A stretch of DNA of 64,000 nucleotides from Bacteroidales bacterium (GCA_017548985.1 JAFYYW010000026.1:1-64000); one strand, 5' to 3'; numbered from the stretch's first letter, positions 9,492 to 18,923 are shown. Notes: a model not told the origin generated them from the sequence alone. Translations and numbers: made by a program.

Positions 9492-10730
9492 TCAATTTTT
9501 ATCAGTCTTCCGAACGATCTTGATTATCGCCTTGTCGAGACTCTCGGACGGCTCTATGATATTGTAGTCCTTCCAGAATTCCGGATCGTAATCTGCGGTG
9601 GCCTTTTCCGCGAGGACATCCCTGCTGCTGAAACTTTCCTTGCGGGGGATTATCTCAATATTGTCCGAGTGGCGGTCAGTTGTTACTAACTCGCTGATAG
9701 CCGTGTAGTCAGTCCTCAGAAGGCGCTTCTTCCAGTCGCATTTGAAGCGCATCACGGTTTTCACATAACTGACCCTTGAGACCCCCTCTGAAAGAGTGTA
9801 GTCGTACCGGATAGAAACCTGGGTCGGAGTGAATTTCAGACCGGCGGGCTTGCTGATCAGGATAGTACTGGTGACTTTATCCTTGTCAGTCATGTCATAT
9901 TCCAGTTCGAAACGAGTGAAAGCGTAGGTCTCCCTGTCGATATAGATAACACCATTGTACAGAGGATAGTCGACTTGCCACCTCGGTGTCAGCCTAATCG
10001 CGAATTGAAGGCGGTCGCCGATCGTGGCCGGCATTTCCATGGCCAGCTCATAGTTGGCCAGTTCCTCCTTGTTGAGAAGATCATTATTTTTCACGACGTC
10101 GAGCTGGACAGCTTGAACCGGCCCTCCAACTACCTTGATGGAGAGGGTGTCCTTCTTGTCGGGACTGACAAGCTGACGACTTTTGTCCACAGCCATCCTG
10201 TCACCTATTATGCCGAGCCTTGTGTAGGAGGATTTGAACATCCTGGTGACCGCCTCGGAAATGTAGACGAAGCGCTGTCTTTTCTGAACTGTCTCCCTGT
10301 AAAAGCAGTCGAACATCTCAGGCTGGTTGGGATAGTTGTCTTCAATCTTTGAAATGGCCTTGTACAAGACACTGTAAGGATCGGCTATGACAAAAGCTCC
10401 GTCAAGGGTGAGTTCTCCACGGGGCATCTTGATCATCAACGGCTCACCATCTTTCGGGAATATGACCCTTACGGTTTTATAGCCGAGCAATGTGAAATCT
10501 ATGGTCTGGGGCTCGGTCGCGGACTTCAATGTGAACACTCCGTCCACATTGGTCACAGTAGCGTATCTCTGACCGGTGAAGGTAACACCTACATACTGCA
10601 GGGGTTTCCCTGTCTCGGAGTCTACCACGGTACCTGTGGCACTGAAAGGAAGCGTTTGTGAGTCAGTTTGGGCGTATGCTGAGAAACTGACCAGCAACAG
10701 GATGGGGAAAAGAAATGCTTTCAGTCTCAT
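9492..10730 (-). CDS. Secreted CarboxypepD-regulatory-like protein
   Basis: A 412-residue protein with a clean signal peptide (MRLKAFLFPILLLVSFSAYAQ) and an N-terminal carboxypeptidase-D regulatory-like beta-sandwich (about 30-105: SATGTVVDSETGKPLQYVG, GVFTLKS, LGYKTV). The remaining 300 residues are of the DUF5686-like type common in Bacteroidota (YPNQPEMFDCFYRETV, YNGVIYIDRETYAFTRFE, VSIRYDYTLSEGVSRVSYVK). Likely periplasmic or outer-membrane associated; the biochemical role is unknown. First gene of a minus-strand run with the RsmI-like, folB, mtaB and MBL genes; divergent from the alkaline phosphatase gene. There is no TonB-barrel sequence, so it is not a SusC fragment. Confidence 0.8.
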   Translation of the reverse strand: MRLKAFLFPILLLVSFSAYAQTDSQTLPFSATGTVVDSETGKPLQYVGVTFTGQRYATVTNVDGVFTLKSATEPQTIDFTLLGYKTVRVIFPKDGEPLMIKMPRGELTLDGAFVIADPYSVLYKAISKIEDNYPNQPEMFDCFYRETVQKRQRFVYISEAVTRMFKSSYTRLGIIGDRMAVDKSRQLVSPDKKDTLSIKVVGGPVQAVQLDVVKNNDLLNKEELANYELAMEMPATIGDRLQFAIRLTPRWQVDYPLYNGVIYIDRETYAFTRFELEYDMTDKDKVTSTILISKPAGLKFTPTQVSIRYDYTLSEGVSRVSYVKTVMRFKCDWKKRLLRTDYTAISELVTTDRHSDNIEIIPRKESFSSRDVLAEKATADYDPEFWKDYNIIEPSESLDKAIIKIVRKTDKN

Positions 10731-10775
10731 ATTAGTTCATTTGGTCACAATATACGAAAAATCCGTTCTTTTTTA

Positions 10776-10783
10776 TATATTTG
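10776..10783 (+). promoter_or_regulatory. Bacteroidota -7 box (TATATTTG) upstream of the alkaline phosphatase
   Basis: An exact TAnnTTTG match in an AT-rich 70-bp divergent spacer, 18 bp before the ATG at 10802. Transcription would start near 10790, giving a leader of only about 12 nt. No TTG element is seen at -33. No obvious pho-box-like repeat is visible. Confidence 0.6.
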
Positions 10784-10801
10784 TCAAAATATAATTAATT
10801 T

Positions 10802-11899
10802 ATGAATAAGTTTTTCCTTTTCCTCCTGGCGGTGTCGATCCCGTTCGCTCAAGTTTATTCAGCTGACAAGTCACCCAAGAATGAGAAAGTAAAGAATGTT
10901 ATCTTGATCATCGGTGATGGGATGGGTCTCGCAGCCGCTTCCTCCTGGATGATTGATAACTACTATGCTCCCACTTGTTTTGACCGTGCCCAGTTTGTCG
11001 GAATAAGCAAGACATATTCCGCCAACAACAGGGTCACTGACTCCGCGGCGTCCGGTACCGCGATGGCTTGTGGAGTAAAGACCAATAACAGCATGCTTGG
11101 AATGGGTCCTGACACGACATCGGTCCCCAGCATAGCCTGGTACGCCAAGCAAAAAGGTCTCTCTACAGGAATCGTGGTGACATCTCACGTTTGCGATGCC
11201 ACTCCCTCCGCTTTTTACGGCCATGTGCCGAAGAGGAGCATGAGCACAAAGATTATCCAAGACATGCTTGAGGCCAGATTGGATGTCGTCGTAGGTGGCG
11301 GCAGGAGTTATTTCACTGATCCTGAGAAGGTTCCCGAGAATATGATCGAAAAGGCCATCCGTGAGGGTTTCACATACGCCGACACTCCCGAGGAGTTCTA
11401 CGCGACCTCCAAGACTCCGATTATAGGTCTTTTCGCTGATGGGAGCTACCCGATGGCTATCGAACGTGACACTGACTTCCTCACTGACGCCGCCATGCAC
11501 ACTCTCGACATCCTTGACGAGAACAAGAAAGGTTTCTTCGCGATGATCGAAGGCTCTCACATCGACCATGCCGAGCATGCGAACAACGCGGAGCAGCTGA
11601 CCTTTGAGATGGAGGAGTTCGACAAGTTGGTCAATGCCGTGTTTGATTACGCCGACACCCATAAGGGCACACTCGTCGTTGTCACCGCGGACCATGAGAC
11701 CGGAGGAGTCACGCTCCTTTCCGGAAGCAAGGATTTCACCAAGGGTGACACCGGTATCGAAGTCAAATTCGGAACCACCGGCCACTCCGGTAGTCCTGTG
11801 CCGATCTACGCCTACGGCGCGTCCGCCTGGAAGTTCGGTCAGGTTATGGAGAACACGGAGATATTCTCGAAAATCAAGGCCTTGCTTATTGACAAGTAG
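10802..11899 (+). CDS. Alkaline phosphatase (PhoA-type), secreted
   Basis: Zn/Mg-dependent periplasmic phosphomonoesterase. 365 residues with a signal peptide (to about VYS, residue 20). Catalytic features: metal ligand in VILIIGDGMG (D39), nucleophile Ser81 in RVTDSAASGTAMACG, metal-binding EGSHIDHAEHANN (about 252-264) and ADHETGG (about 298-304), and a late His in GTTGHSG. At 365 residues it is a compact member compared with E. coli PhoA (471). The stop codon lies 1 bp from the stop of the convergent golvesin/amidase gene. The substrate could be any phosphomonoester; phosphate starvation control is not evident in the sequence. Confidence 0.93.
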   Translation: MNKFFLFLLAVSIPFAQVYSADKSPKNEKVKNVILIIGDGMGLAAASSWMIDNYYAPTCFDRAQFVGISKTYSANNRVTDSAASGTAMACGVKTNNSMLGMGPDTTSVPSIAWYAKQKGLSTGIVVTSHVCDATPSAFYGHVPKRSMSTKIIQDMLEARLDVVVGGGRSYFTDPEKVPENMIEKAIREGFTYADTPEEFYATSKTPIIGLFADGSYPMAIERDTDFLTDAAMHTLDILDENKKGFFAMIEGSHIDHAEHANNAEQLTFEMEEFDKLVNAVFDYADTHKGTLVVVTADHETGGVTLLSGSKDFTKGDTGIEVKFGTTGHSGSPVPIYAYGASAWKFGQVMENTEIFSKIKALLIDK

Positions 11900-11900
11900 C

Positions 11901-14900
11901 CTATTTGTCGGAGAAACTGGAAAGAATCGTGGCCAGGAGGATGTCGATATCCCCCTGGCTTTTCATTACCTCGATCGGGAAGCCGAGGCTGACAGCCTTA
12001 TACTTCCCGGTGTCAAAGTAAATCCCGGCGTTGGCGCCTGTGTCTCCGTACCGGAGGAAAGCCACGGACTTCTCGTTGGCCGGGGCCAGGGCGTCAGGGG
12101 TCTCCACATTGTAGATGAACGGGTTACATTCCATCCAGAACTCCATAGTGACAAGCTTTCCTTTGAGTGGAAGGACACTGTTGCGCATCGGCCGTATCGT
12201 GCCGATATGCGAGGCGAAATTGCCGGCCCAGCGGTATCCGAGGACGTCTTCGACAAAAACCTTCGTTTGCTCAGCATTCGCGGGAACTGTCTGCCCCGGG
12301 AATATCTTGTCCCAAACATCGGTGCCGATATGCGCGCCAGAGACTATCAGGTTCCCTCCAGCCGTGGTATATTCCTTCAAAGCCTTCTGGAGGTCTTTCG
12401 GGAACACTTGGAAACGGCTGCCTTTGACTCCGTTCCCGAGTGGGGTAGTGACTTGTTTCCCACAGATAAGGTCCAGGGCGACATCGCTCCCGCAGGGGAC
12501 GGCTCCTTCCGCGAATGATGCGTAACTGGCTGAGTGAACGGAATAGCCTGCTTTAAGGATGGCCTTTCCGTGGATGGCGGCGAAGTCGAAGGTGTTGCCT
12601 GGGATGACTACTCCCGCATGGTCGCTGAACGACGCTCCGAATCCGGGGTTGTCATCGTCAATCCACGGCAGTTCCCGACGGATCTGGTATTGTTCTCCTA
12701 TGAAATTGATCTCCCGCATGTAAGGGACTCCGGCATCAAGCCGGTTAAGGAATCCGGCATAGTCGGGGGAGTCGAACCACACGGGGGCCGAGAGTCTTGT
12801 GAAGTTGTTGACAACCAGCGCGGTCTTCCCATCACCTGTATCCGGTACACCGGCGCAGAGGGTCTCGGAGGGGAAGCTGCGGCCTCCTTCATTATAGGCT
12901 ATTATCCTGAAGCTGTATAGTATACCTGGCTTGATGGAAACATCATGGAAACACCTGCCATTCTCACTCTCAAACCCGATCTCTTTCCCGTTGTCGAACG
13001 CTCCGTCACCTATCCTGGTCTGAAGGATGAAACCGGTGGGGGTGGCGGTAGGTTCAAGGGAGTCGGTCACAGCTGTCCAGGACAGCCTCACGGTAGCCTC
13101 TCTCCCGGGTTCCGGACCTTTAGCGAATGATGTCGCGAATGAGGCCACCGGAAGTGGTTGGACGGCATATTCATGGCCATATCTGGCGCTCAGGAATTTA
13201 AGGATTCCCTTATATGCGGCCCTGCTGACAGCGAACCTGAAAGTCGGGTCAAGACCGAACTTCATGTCCTCGAAGTTCTGATGGGAGAGGGACTCAAGTA
13301 TCATTCCCGGAACCGTGGAAGTGCGTGACTCGCTGTATGAACGGTCCCATAGCCCCCTGCGGGTCCACTTGGGATTGAACATGCGACGTATGTCATCGAC
13401 AATCTGGGTCTGGACGAAATCCGCGAGCAACCTCCCTTGCCATCGGCTCTCACCGTTGGGATACTTGTCCTTGTTGTCGGCGAGAAGGGTATAGATGGCC
13501 AATGTGCCGACTATCGAGTCGTCCGGGAAAGTCCCGGCGTCGGAATGGAAGGCGAAAGACATGTCGACCGGGATCTTGAGCCCCTCTTTCTGGGGATTGG
13601 TCCTGGAACCACCTGACATCCAGTCGACCCACGCGCCTCTCTCCGCGAAATCAGCGGTGTAGTCGCCTTCATGAAGATCGAGAAGGGTTGAGTCCGCCCC
13701 GGCCCATTGTGTCCAGTAATACGATCCCTCGGCGAAGGAGGGGAGTCCGGATAAGGTATATTCAGAAGGATCAACGTCTTTCGGACCTCTGGCGACCTTT
13801 CCCATGCCGCCACCGAATCTCACGGCGTCCGCCGTCACGACAGTGTTGTTCCCAACATGGTACCCCTCCGGGGCCTCGTTGTCGAGAGTGACATAACCAT
13901 TCCGCCCCTCACCGAACTCGAAAGTGCCGAGGTAGATCCATGTTCCTCCACCCATCTTCTGGTTAACCAGGAACTCGCTTTCGCCGCCGAGGTGCCGTAC
14001 AGTGTAGTGGGCTTTCTCTGAGCTGTTAGGAAAAGATTTGTAAGAGATATAAACGGCGTACTCGCCCCGTTCGGGAATATCGGGCGTCCAGACCGCCTCT
14101 GACCTGTCGGTCTCCTCGTCATCGAAGCATACGGCCTGTCTCGCGGTTCCGGCCCGGAAAGGGTTCTCCCTGCCGGTGTAGACGGCCTTGAAATCGGCGA
14201 ACCCCGTACCAGCGTCATGCCAAGATCCTGATTCTGAATAAAATCCGGAGGTCCTGACCCCTTCACCACGTCCTTCCTTGAAGGCGGGATCGTTGTCAGC
14301 TATGATCTCATGGACTTGTGGATCCCTTTCCCTGGGAGTCATCACGTAGGCTCCGGCATTCTCAAGCATCGGCATCAGGAAAGGAAGCACGTAGCTTTGG
14401 GTGTACATGTCCTCTACAGTCTGGAAGAGAGGGGCCCTCTGCCATTTCCACCTGTCAGTGTTCTCATCGTAGTACCGGCCATGGCTCTGCCAAAGGGCTA
14501 TATTGCGCCCCGAAAGACCTTTTGTGAACTCAGGTTCCCCGACCCTTGTGACGAATCTCGGTTGGGCCCTGTGGTCCTTAGTCCTGAACATGGCGGTGCG
14601 AGGTTTGCCATTGCTGTTCAGCACAGGCATCACATAAGAGTCTATCTTATTGTTGCCCACATAGATATCCCCGACAGAGGACTTTGACCACTCTTCCGGA
14701 AGAAGATTCTTGAGTTTGTCCCGGAACCACTTCACATCCGAATCCCTCCATGGGTAGTCTCCGAATGTGTTCGTGAAGTGGAAGTCGAGGACATTGTCCC
14801 GTTTCACAATCTTCTTTGCCCTGATCTGCGACGCGACTCTCGTCCTCTCCCTGAGGAGGGTCTGCATTGAATCCAGAGCCTCTTTGAATTCCTGGACTTT

Positions 14901-14966
14901 CTGGGCCGATGAGGTGACCGGGATAGCCAAGACAAGAGCGATAGTGAGCAGGGTTCTTTTAAACAT
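11901..14966 (-). CDS. Secreted multidomain protein: golvesin-like module, amidase_3-like domain, FN3 (often labelled xanthan lyase)
   Basis: A 1021-residue exported protein (signal peptide to about SSAQ). The region around 290-390 is a golvesin C-terminal-like beta-sandwich (RQAVCFDDEETDRSEAVW, GEYAVYISYKSFPNS, GGGTWIYLGTFEFGEG, VVTADAVRFGGG). It is inserted in an N-acetylmuramoyl-L-alanine amidase type-3 fold split across the protein: GRNIALWQSHGRYY before it, and SFAFHSDAGTFPDDSIVGT, PGMILESLSHQNFEDM after it. An FN3-like domain follows near 640-730, then a C-terminal domain with Rossmann-like features. Bacteroidales homologues are often annotated xanthan lyase, but the visible catalytic residues fit a Zn amidase acting on peptidoglycan or a surface polymer. 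The gene overlaps the upstream vanZ-like gene by one base. Confidence 0.8.
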   Translation of the reverse strand: MFKRTLLTIALVLAIPVTSSAQKVQEFKEALDSMQTLLRERTRVASQIRAKKIVKRDNVLDFHFTNTFGDYPWRDSDVKWFRDKLKNLLPEEWSKSSVGDIYVGNNKIDSYVMPVLNSNGKPRTAMFRTKDHRAQPRFVTRVGEPEFTKGLSGRNIALWQSHGRYYDENTDRWKWQRAPLFQTVEDMYTQSYVLPFLMPMLENAGAYVMTPRERDPQVHEIIADNDPAFKEGRGEGVRTSGFYSESGSWHDAGTGFADFKAVYTGRENPFRAGTARQAVCFDDEETDRSEAVWTPDIPERGEYAVYISYKSFPNSSEKAHYTVRHLGGESEFLVNQKMGGGTWIYLGTFEFGEGRNGYVTLDNEAPEGYHVGNNTVVTADAVRFGGGMGKVARGPKDVDPSEYTLSGLPSFAEGSYYWTQWAGADSTLLDLHEGDYTADFAERGAWVDWMSGGSRTNPQKEGLKIPVDMSFAFHSDAGTFPDDSIVGTLAIYTLLADNKDKYPNGESRWQGRLLADFVQTQIVDDIRRMFNPKWTRRGLWDRSYSESRTSTVPGMILESLSHQNFEDMKFGLDPTFRFAVSRAAYKGILKFLSARYGHEYAVQPLPVASFATSFAKGPEPGREATVRLSWTAVTDSLEPTATPTGFILQTRIGDGAFDNGKEIGFESENGRCFHDVSIKPGILYSFRIIAYNEGGRSFPSETLCAGVPDTGDGKTALVVNNFTRLSAPVWFDSPDYAGFLNRLDAGVPYMREINFIGEQYQIRRELPWIDDDNPGFGASFSDHAGVVIPGNTFDFAAIHGKAILKAGYSVHSASYASFAEGAVPCGSDVALDLICGKQVTTPLGNGVKGSRFQVFPKDLQKALKEYTTAGGNLIVSGAHIGTDVWDKIFPGQTVPANAEQTKVFVEDVLGYRWAGNFASHIGTIRPMRNSVLPLKGKLVTMEFWMECNPFIYNVETPDALAPANEKSVAFLRYGDTGANAGIYFDTGKYKAVSLGFPIEVMKSQGDIDILLATILSSFSDK

Positions 14967-15367
14967 CAGCTGAAGGCCTTCTTTTTAATAAAGACAAGTA
15001 TAATCGTTATTATGGTCGAGACACAGAGGCCAACGGCATCGGCGAAAAAGTCCATGGCATCTCCGGAACGGTAACTGGTAAGGGACTGGCCGATCTCGAT
15101 TCCAATAGCGAACAATATTCCCGCTATGAACACCGGCAGAAACAACCACAACTTGGCCCGGAAAGATTTCCCGATAAAGTGTACGGCCATGAAGCAAAGT
15201 GTCACGAAGGGCAGGAACATCACGAAGTGGATAACCTTGTCGGTCGGGATTCCAAGGATCTCCCTTTGTATTTTCGGCAAACTTGAGAAATCACCGAAAC
15301 AGCACCAGAATACCAGGCCTAAGTAAACCAGGAATAATATGAGACTTATGATGTTGTACCTATTCAT
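14966..15367 (-). CDS. VanZ-like membrane protein
   Basis: A 133-residue integral membrane protein with four hydrophobic segments (about 7-27, 46-66, 74-92, 107-127). The VanZ-family signature is present: DKVIHFVMFLPF in the second segment and IEIGQSLTSYRSGDAMDFFADAVG before the last. VanZ-like proteins are small membrane proteins of uncertain biochemical role, first named for teicoplanin resistance; nothing here indicates a van cluster. It sits 7 bp after a CBM9-like gene and overlaps the start of the golvesin/amidase gene by one base, so it is translated with cell-envelope functions. Confidence 0.85.
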   Translation of the reverse strand: MNRYNIISLILFLVYLGLVFWCCFGDFSSLPKIQREILGIPTDKVIHFVMFLPFVTLCFMAVHFIGKSFRAKLWLFLPVFIAGILFAIGIEIGQSLTSYRSGDAMDFFADAVGLCVSTIITIILVFIKKKAFS

Positions 15368-15374
15368 CTAAAGT

Positions 15375-16031
15375 TTATCTTAAGATAATCTCTCCGAAAA
15401 AGTCAGGCCTATGGAAATCGGGTTTCGGGACACCGACCGGGTTCCAGCTGAGGAAATGCGGATGGGCGGTGAGGTCTCCACATTTGTAGAAATTGCCCCT
15501 TACGCTGACAGGTAGATTGTCAGGGTCAATCCCGATGAGATCGAAGGGGATCAACATCGCGACAGTCCAGCCAAAAATCTGCCCGTTGACAACCATCGGC
15601 TTACGCTCGAGAGAACTGTGACGTATCACCCTTTTCAGGAGGGTTGGATCCCTGAACTCCCTGTTTGAGCGCCCTGAGCCCTTTGCCCCGAGAAGGGATC
15701 CCGCGCAGGTTAGCTCGAAATTATAGTAAGTGCCGTCAAAAGGATCCGAGACGAAAAACTCACAGCAGCTGTCCTCCCAGCTATGCCCGTTGTCCTCCAT
15801 CTCGGTGGCCCTCAGGTCGAGGCCCCTGACATGGTACATGACAGCCAGATGGGTCTTGGTCCTGGCCACCGAACCATTGCAATCAGGCACGTAGGGGGCG
15901 TCTTTCGGCCAATTGTTCTCACATACGGCGAACTTGGCGGCCTTCTCTTCCATCACCAGGTCAAGTTCCTGGAGTCCCATGTTCTCGAGCCCCTCTATTA
16001 CGGGGACCTTTATTCTTTTGATTGTCTTCAT
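15375..16031 (-). CDS. CBM9-like carbohydrate-binding-fold protein
   Basis: About 218 residues from the ATG at 16031; a GTG at 16046 would overlap the upstream stop. The sequence fits the CBM9-like Bacteroidota family: AVCENNWPKDAPYVPDCNG, THLAVMYHVRGLDLRAT, WEDSCCEFFVSD, TYYNFELTCAGSLLGAKG, GWTVAMLIPFDLIG and a terminal KPDFHRPDFFGEIIL. There is no signal peptide, so it is cytoplasmic or exported by another route. Function unknown; the fold binds sugars in xylanases. Located between the ABC exporter and the VanZ-like gene in a tightly packed run. Confidence 0.82.
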   Translation of the reverse strand: MKTIKRIKVPVIEGLENMGLQELDLVMEEKAAKFAVCENNWPKDAPYVPDCNGSVARTKTHLAVMYHVRGLDLRATEMEDNGHSWEDSCCEFFVSDPFDGTYYNFELTCAGSLLGAKGSGRSNREFRDPTLLKRVIRHSSLERKPMVVNGQIFGWTVAMLIPFDLIGIDPDNLPVSVRGNFYKCGDLTAHPHFLSWNPVGVPKPDFHRPDFFGEIILR

Positions 16032-16042
16032 ATTCCGTGATT

Positions 16043-17893
16043 TCACAAAGCTTGCATGTCATTCAATTTGCGGTAATGGCCATCCAGGGCGATGAGTTCC
16101 TCATGCCGCCCACGCTCCACGATCTTCCCTTCGTTCATCACGATGATCTCGTCAGCGTTCCTGATGGTGGACAGCCTATGGGCTATCGCCACGGTGGTCC
16201 TTGTGGACATGAGCCTGTCCAATGCCTCCTGCACGATCTTCTCTGATTCGGTGTCCAAAGAGGCTGTGGCCTCGTCCAGAATCAGGATTGGAGGGTTCTT
16301 GAGTATAGCCCTGGCGATGCTGATCCTTTGCCTCTGGCCTCCGGAGAGCTTGACCCCCCGGTCTCCGATCACGAACTGGTAGCCGCCCTCCTTCTCCATG
16401 ATGAAATCGTGGGCGTTGGCGATCTTGGCCGCCTCTATGACCCGTTCCATGGTGGCGTTCTCCACGCCGAAAGCTATATTGTTGAATATCGTGTCGTTGA
16501 ACAGGATAGACTCCTGATTGACATTTCCTATAAGGTTCCGGAGATCCTGGATCCGCACGTCCTTTATCGGTGTCCCGTCGATCTTGATCGATCCGGACTC
16601 GGGGTCGTAGAAACGGGGAATCAGATCCACGAGTGTGGTCTTTCCGGCCCCGGAAGCGCCCACAATAGCGATAGTCTTGCCTTTGGGGATCTCAAGATCG
16701 ATGTCGTCCAATATCATCTTTGACCCGTCCGGATAGCGGAAACTGACGCCTTCAAAGGAGATCTTGTCAGAGAAACCCTCCAGCGGGAGCGGATCAGCTG
16801 CCTCGGTGATGTTGTTGTCCGCGTCCAGGACCTTGTTGATCCTCTCCATGGAAGCCATACCCTTCGGAATGGCGTAACTCGCTTTGGAAAAGTCTTTTAT
16901 CGGGTTTATAATGCTGTAGAGGATGACCATGTAATAGATGAATATCGGGGCGTCGATAATCGAATGGCCTTTAAGGATCAAGGTGCCGCCGAAGAAAAGG
17001 GCGATAGTGATAAGGACAGTCCCGAGGAACTCGCTGACAGGGTGGGCGAGAGCCTGGCGCATAGAGACCCTGCTTGTCTTTTTGCGCATCGCCTCCGTGA
17101 CTCCCTCGAACCTGGCCGACATCTTCTTCTCGGCGATGAAAGCCTTAATCACCCTAAGGCCACCGAGAGTCTCCTCGACCTGTGACATCACGTCACTCCA
17201 CAGCGTCTGCACATCAAGCGACTTGCGCTTAAGGTTTTTCCCGATGACTCCCATAGCCCAGATCATCAATGGAGCGAATATGATGGTGAAAGCCGTCATC
17301 TGCCAGCTTATCACAATCAAGGCCACGAAATAGATCAGGATCAGGATCGGGTTCTTTATAAGCATCTCAAGCGAGCCGGCGACCGAATTCTCAACCTCCT
17401 GAACGTCTCCGCTCATGCGGGCTATGATGTCTCCCTTCTTCTCTTCGGAGAAAAAGCCGAGAGGAAGCGAGAGGATCTTGTCGTAGATCTTCATCCTGAG
17501 GTTTTTGACTATTCCCGTACGGATCGGGATCATCACGGCGGATGAACCGAAATAGCACGCCGTCTTCAAGGCGGTCATAATGATCAGGAAGACGCATAGG
17601 ACGAGGAGGACCATGATCTCCCCGTGCTGCGCGATGTTGACCTCAAGGGTGTAGTAGACGTTCTGCATCAGGCTGTTTCCGATCTCCTTCAAAGGCTTGC
17701 TCCACACCTCGTTCCAAGGGGTGAAAACGTAAGTCTTGTCCGTCATCCTGAACAGGATACGGAGCATTGGCACGATCATGGCGAAGGAGAAGATATTGAA
17801 CACCGCTGACAGGATGTTCAGCACTACCGATCCCCACAGGTATTTCTTGAACGGCGCGATGTAGCGCCTCATCATATTCAAAAACCCTTTCAT
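16043..17893 (-). CDS. ABC exporter, fused permease-ATPase (MsbA/lipid-exporter type)
   Basis: A 616-residue half-transporter that would work as a homodimer in the inner membrane. The N-terminal half has six transmembrane segments (about 18-330), and the C-terminal nucleotide-binding domain shows Walker A GASGAGKTT (near 412), Q-loop NVNQESILF, signature LSGGQRQRISIARAIL (near 515), Walker B ILILDEATASLD and the H-loop AHRLST. The start is the ATG at 17893; an upstream TTG overlaps the M28 gene stop. Closest architecture is MsbA-like lipid/LPS-core flippases or multidrug exporters; the substrate cannot be read from sequence. Confidence 0.92.
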   Translation of the reverse strand: MKGFLNMMRRYIAPFKKYLWGSVVLNILSAVFNIFSFAMIVPMLRILFRMTDKTYVFTPWNEVWSKPLKEIGNSLMQNVYYTLEVNIAQHGEIMVLLVLCVFLIIMTALKTACYFGSSAVMIPIRTGIVKNLRMKIYDKILSLPLGFFSEEKKGDIIARMSGDVQEVENSVAGSLEMLIKNPILILIYFVALIVISWQMTAFTIIFAPLMIWAMGVIGKNLKRKSLDVQTLWSDVMSQVEETLGGLRVIKAFIAEKKMSARFEGVTEAMRKKTSRVSMRQALAHPVSEFLGTVLITIALFFGGTLILKGHSIIDAPIFIYYMVILYSIINPIKDFSKASYAIPKGMASMERINKVLDADNNITEAADPLPLEGFSDKISFEGVSFRYPDGSKMILDDIDLEIPKGKTIAIVGASGAGKTTLVDLIPRFYDPESGSIKIDGTPIKDVRIQDLRNLIGNVNQESILFNDTIFNNIAFGVENATMERVIEAAKIANAHDFIMEKEGGYQFVIGDRGVKLSGGQRQRISIARAILKNPPILILDEATASLDTESEKIVQEALDRLMSTRTTVAIAHRLSTIRNADEIIVMNEGKIVERGRHEELIALDGHYRKLNDMQAL

Positions 17894-17895
17894 CG

Positions 17896-18900
17896 TCAAA
17901 GCACTTTCTCGAGCCAGTGGAAGATCACGAAGATCCTCCGCTTGAACACGTTGTAATTGAGGCTGCGCGCGTCATCCTCCAGCTTGTTGGTCTTCATCGT
18001 GATGCCTGAGGTGAAGACCACACAGGGCGCTCCAGCCTTCGAGAACACACCCTGGTCCCCGACCCTCGCGAGGAACATGTCGGTGAAACCCTCGCTCCCG
18101 TAGTAGTCGAAGCCCAGGTCGAGATTAAGACCGTCGGCGTCGTTGGCCCTCTGGAGCTGGTACTTGTAACCGGCGCCTCCAAGCATTATGAGATAGTCCT
18201 TGCGTCCCTTCCTCAGAGGGGACAACGAGCTGCCCAATATGTCCAGGACCACCACGTTCTGGATCTTTGCCGGGGTTATTGTCTCCCCGCTGATCGGATC
18301 CCTCAGAGTCCCTGAGACAATATCGTTCCAAAGCGCCTCCGCCCCCAGCGAATTCCTCTCCCGGGCGTCTGTGGCCACGAATATTAGGTTCTTACCGTAC
18401 GACCGTCCCAGTTCCTTCATCCTGGCGAACATGTCCGCTATGCTGAGCATGGCAACAACTCCAGAGGCGTTGCTGTCGGCACCGGGATAAACCGATCCGG
18501 CTATCTTCCCGTGGCTGTCGTAATGTGCTGTCACAAGGACATACCCCTCTCTCAGTCCGCTCCTTTTCCCGGGCATGAAACCGATGATGTTGTGACCGGC
18601 CTTCCCACCGACCTCGAACGATCTGCTCCATTGCCCTCCCATCTTCATCAAGCCGGCTTTCCGGAACCTTCTCGCTATCCAGAACGCAGCCTCATTCGCC
18701 CCCGAGGTGCCTGTGGCACGACCATTGAACAAAGTGTCGCACAGGAAAGTCACCTGGTCTTCAAGCTTCTCAACATTGATGATACGCTCGGCGTTTTTGC
18801 CTGAAGGAATCATCTTGGGCCCTGGAGTCTGGGCCAGAAGCGTCCCGGAGACGGTAATGAGGAATATATATATTAAAAAATGAAGCGAATTCGTTTTCAA
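17896..18900 (-). CDS. M28-family (Zn aminopeptidase fold) secreted protein with degenerate active site
   Basis: About 334 residues with a signal peptide (hydrophobic FLIYIFLITVSGTLLAQ). M28 features: VLVTAHYDSHGK (first His ligand and the Asp after it), YPGADSNASGVVAML (bridging Asp) and DARERNSLGAEALW, where the catalytic Glu-Glu pair of M28 reads Arg-Glu. The C-terminal His ligand expected in a YHxxxD-like context is not visible (FTSGITMKTNKLEDDARSLNY). Activity is therefore doubtful. There is no ATG: I use the TTG at 18898-18900, which is downstream of a TATTTTTG promoter box; an earlier TTG at 18933 lies within that box. First gene of a run leading into the ABC exporter. Confidence 0.78.
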   Translation of the reverse strand: MKTNSLHFLIYIFLITVSGTLLAQTPGPKMIPSGKNAERIINVEKLEDQVTFLCDTLFNGRATGTSGANEAAFWIARRFRKAGLMKMGGQWSRSFEVGGKAGHNIIGFMPGKRSGLREGYVLVTAHYDSHGKIAGSVYPGADSNASGVVAMLSIADMFARMKELGRSYGKNLIFVATDARERNSLGAEALWNDIVSGTLRDPISGETITPAKIQNVVVLDILGSSLSPLRKGRKDYLIMLGGAGYKYQLQRANDADGLNLDLGFDYYGSEGFTDMFLARVGDQGVFSKAGAPCVVFTSGITMKTNKLEDDARSLNYNVFKRRIFVIFHWLEKVL

Positions 18901-18915
18901 GGCACGATAAATGTT

Positions 18916-18923
18916 TATCTTTG
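18916..18923 (+). promoter_or_regulatory. Bacteroidota -7 box (TATCTTTG) upstream of the TPR gene
   Basis: An exact TAnnTTTG match 45 bp before the ATG at 18968, with a predicted start near 18930. It lies next to, and points toward, the minus-strand box at 18931-18938, so the two divergent transcripts would overlap by a few bases. It also rules out the in-frame start at 18911. Confidence 0.55.

Noticed and set aside
11889..11908. Bidirectional terminator between alkaline phosphatase and golvesin gene
   Set aside because: The GACAA/TTGTC stem is only 5 bp and overlaps both coding ends, with no T-run.
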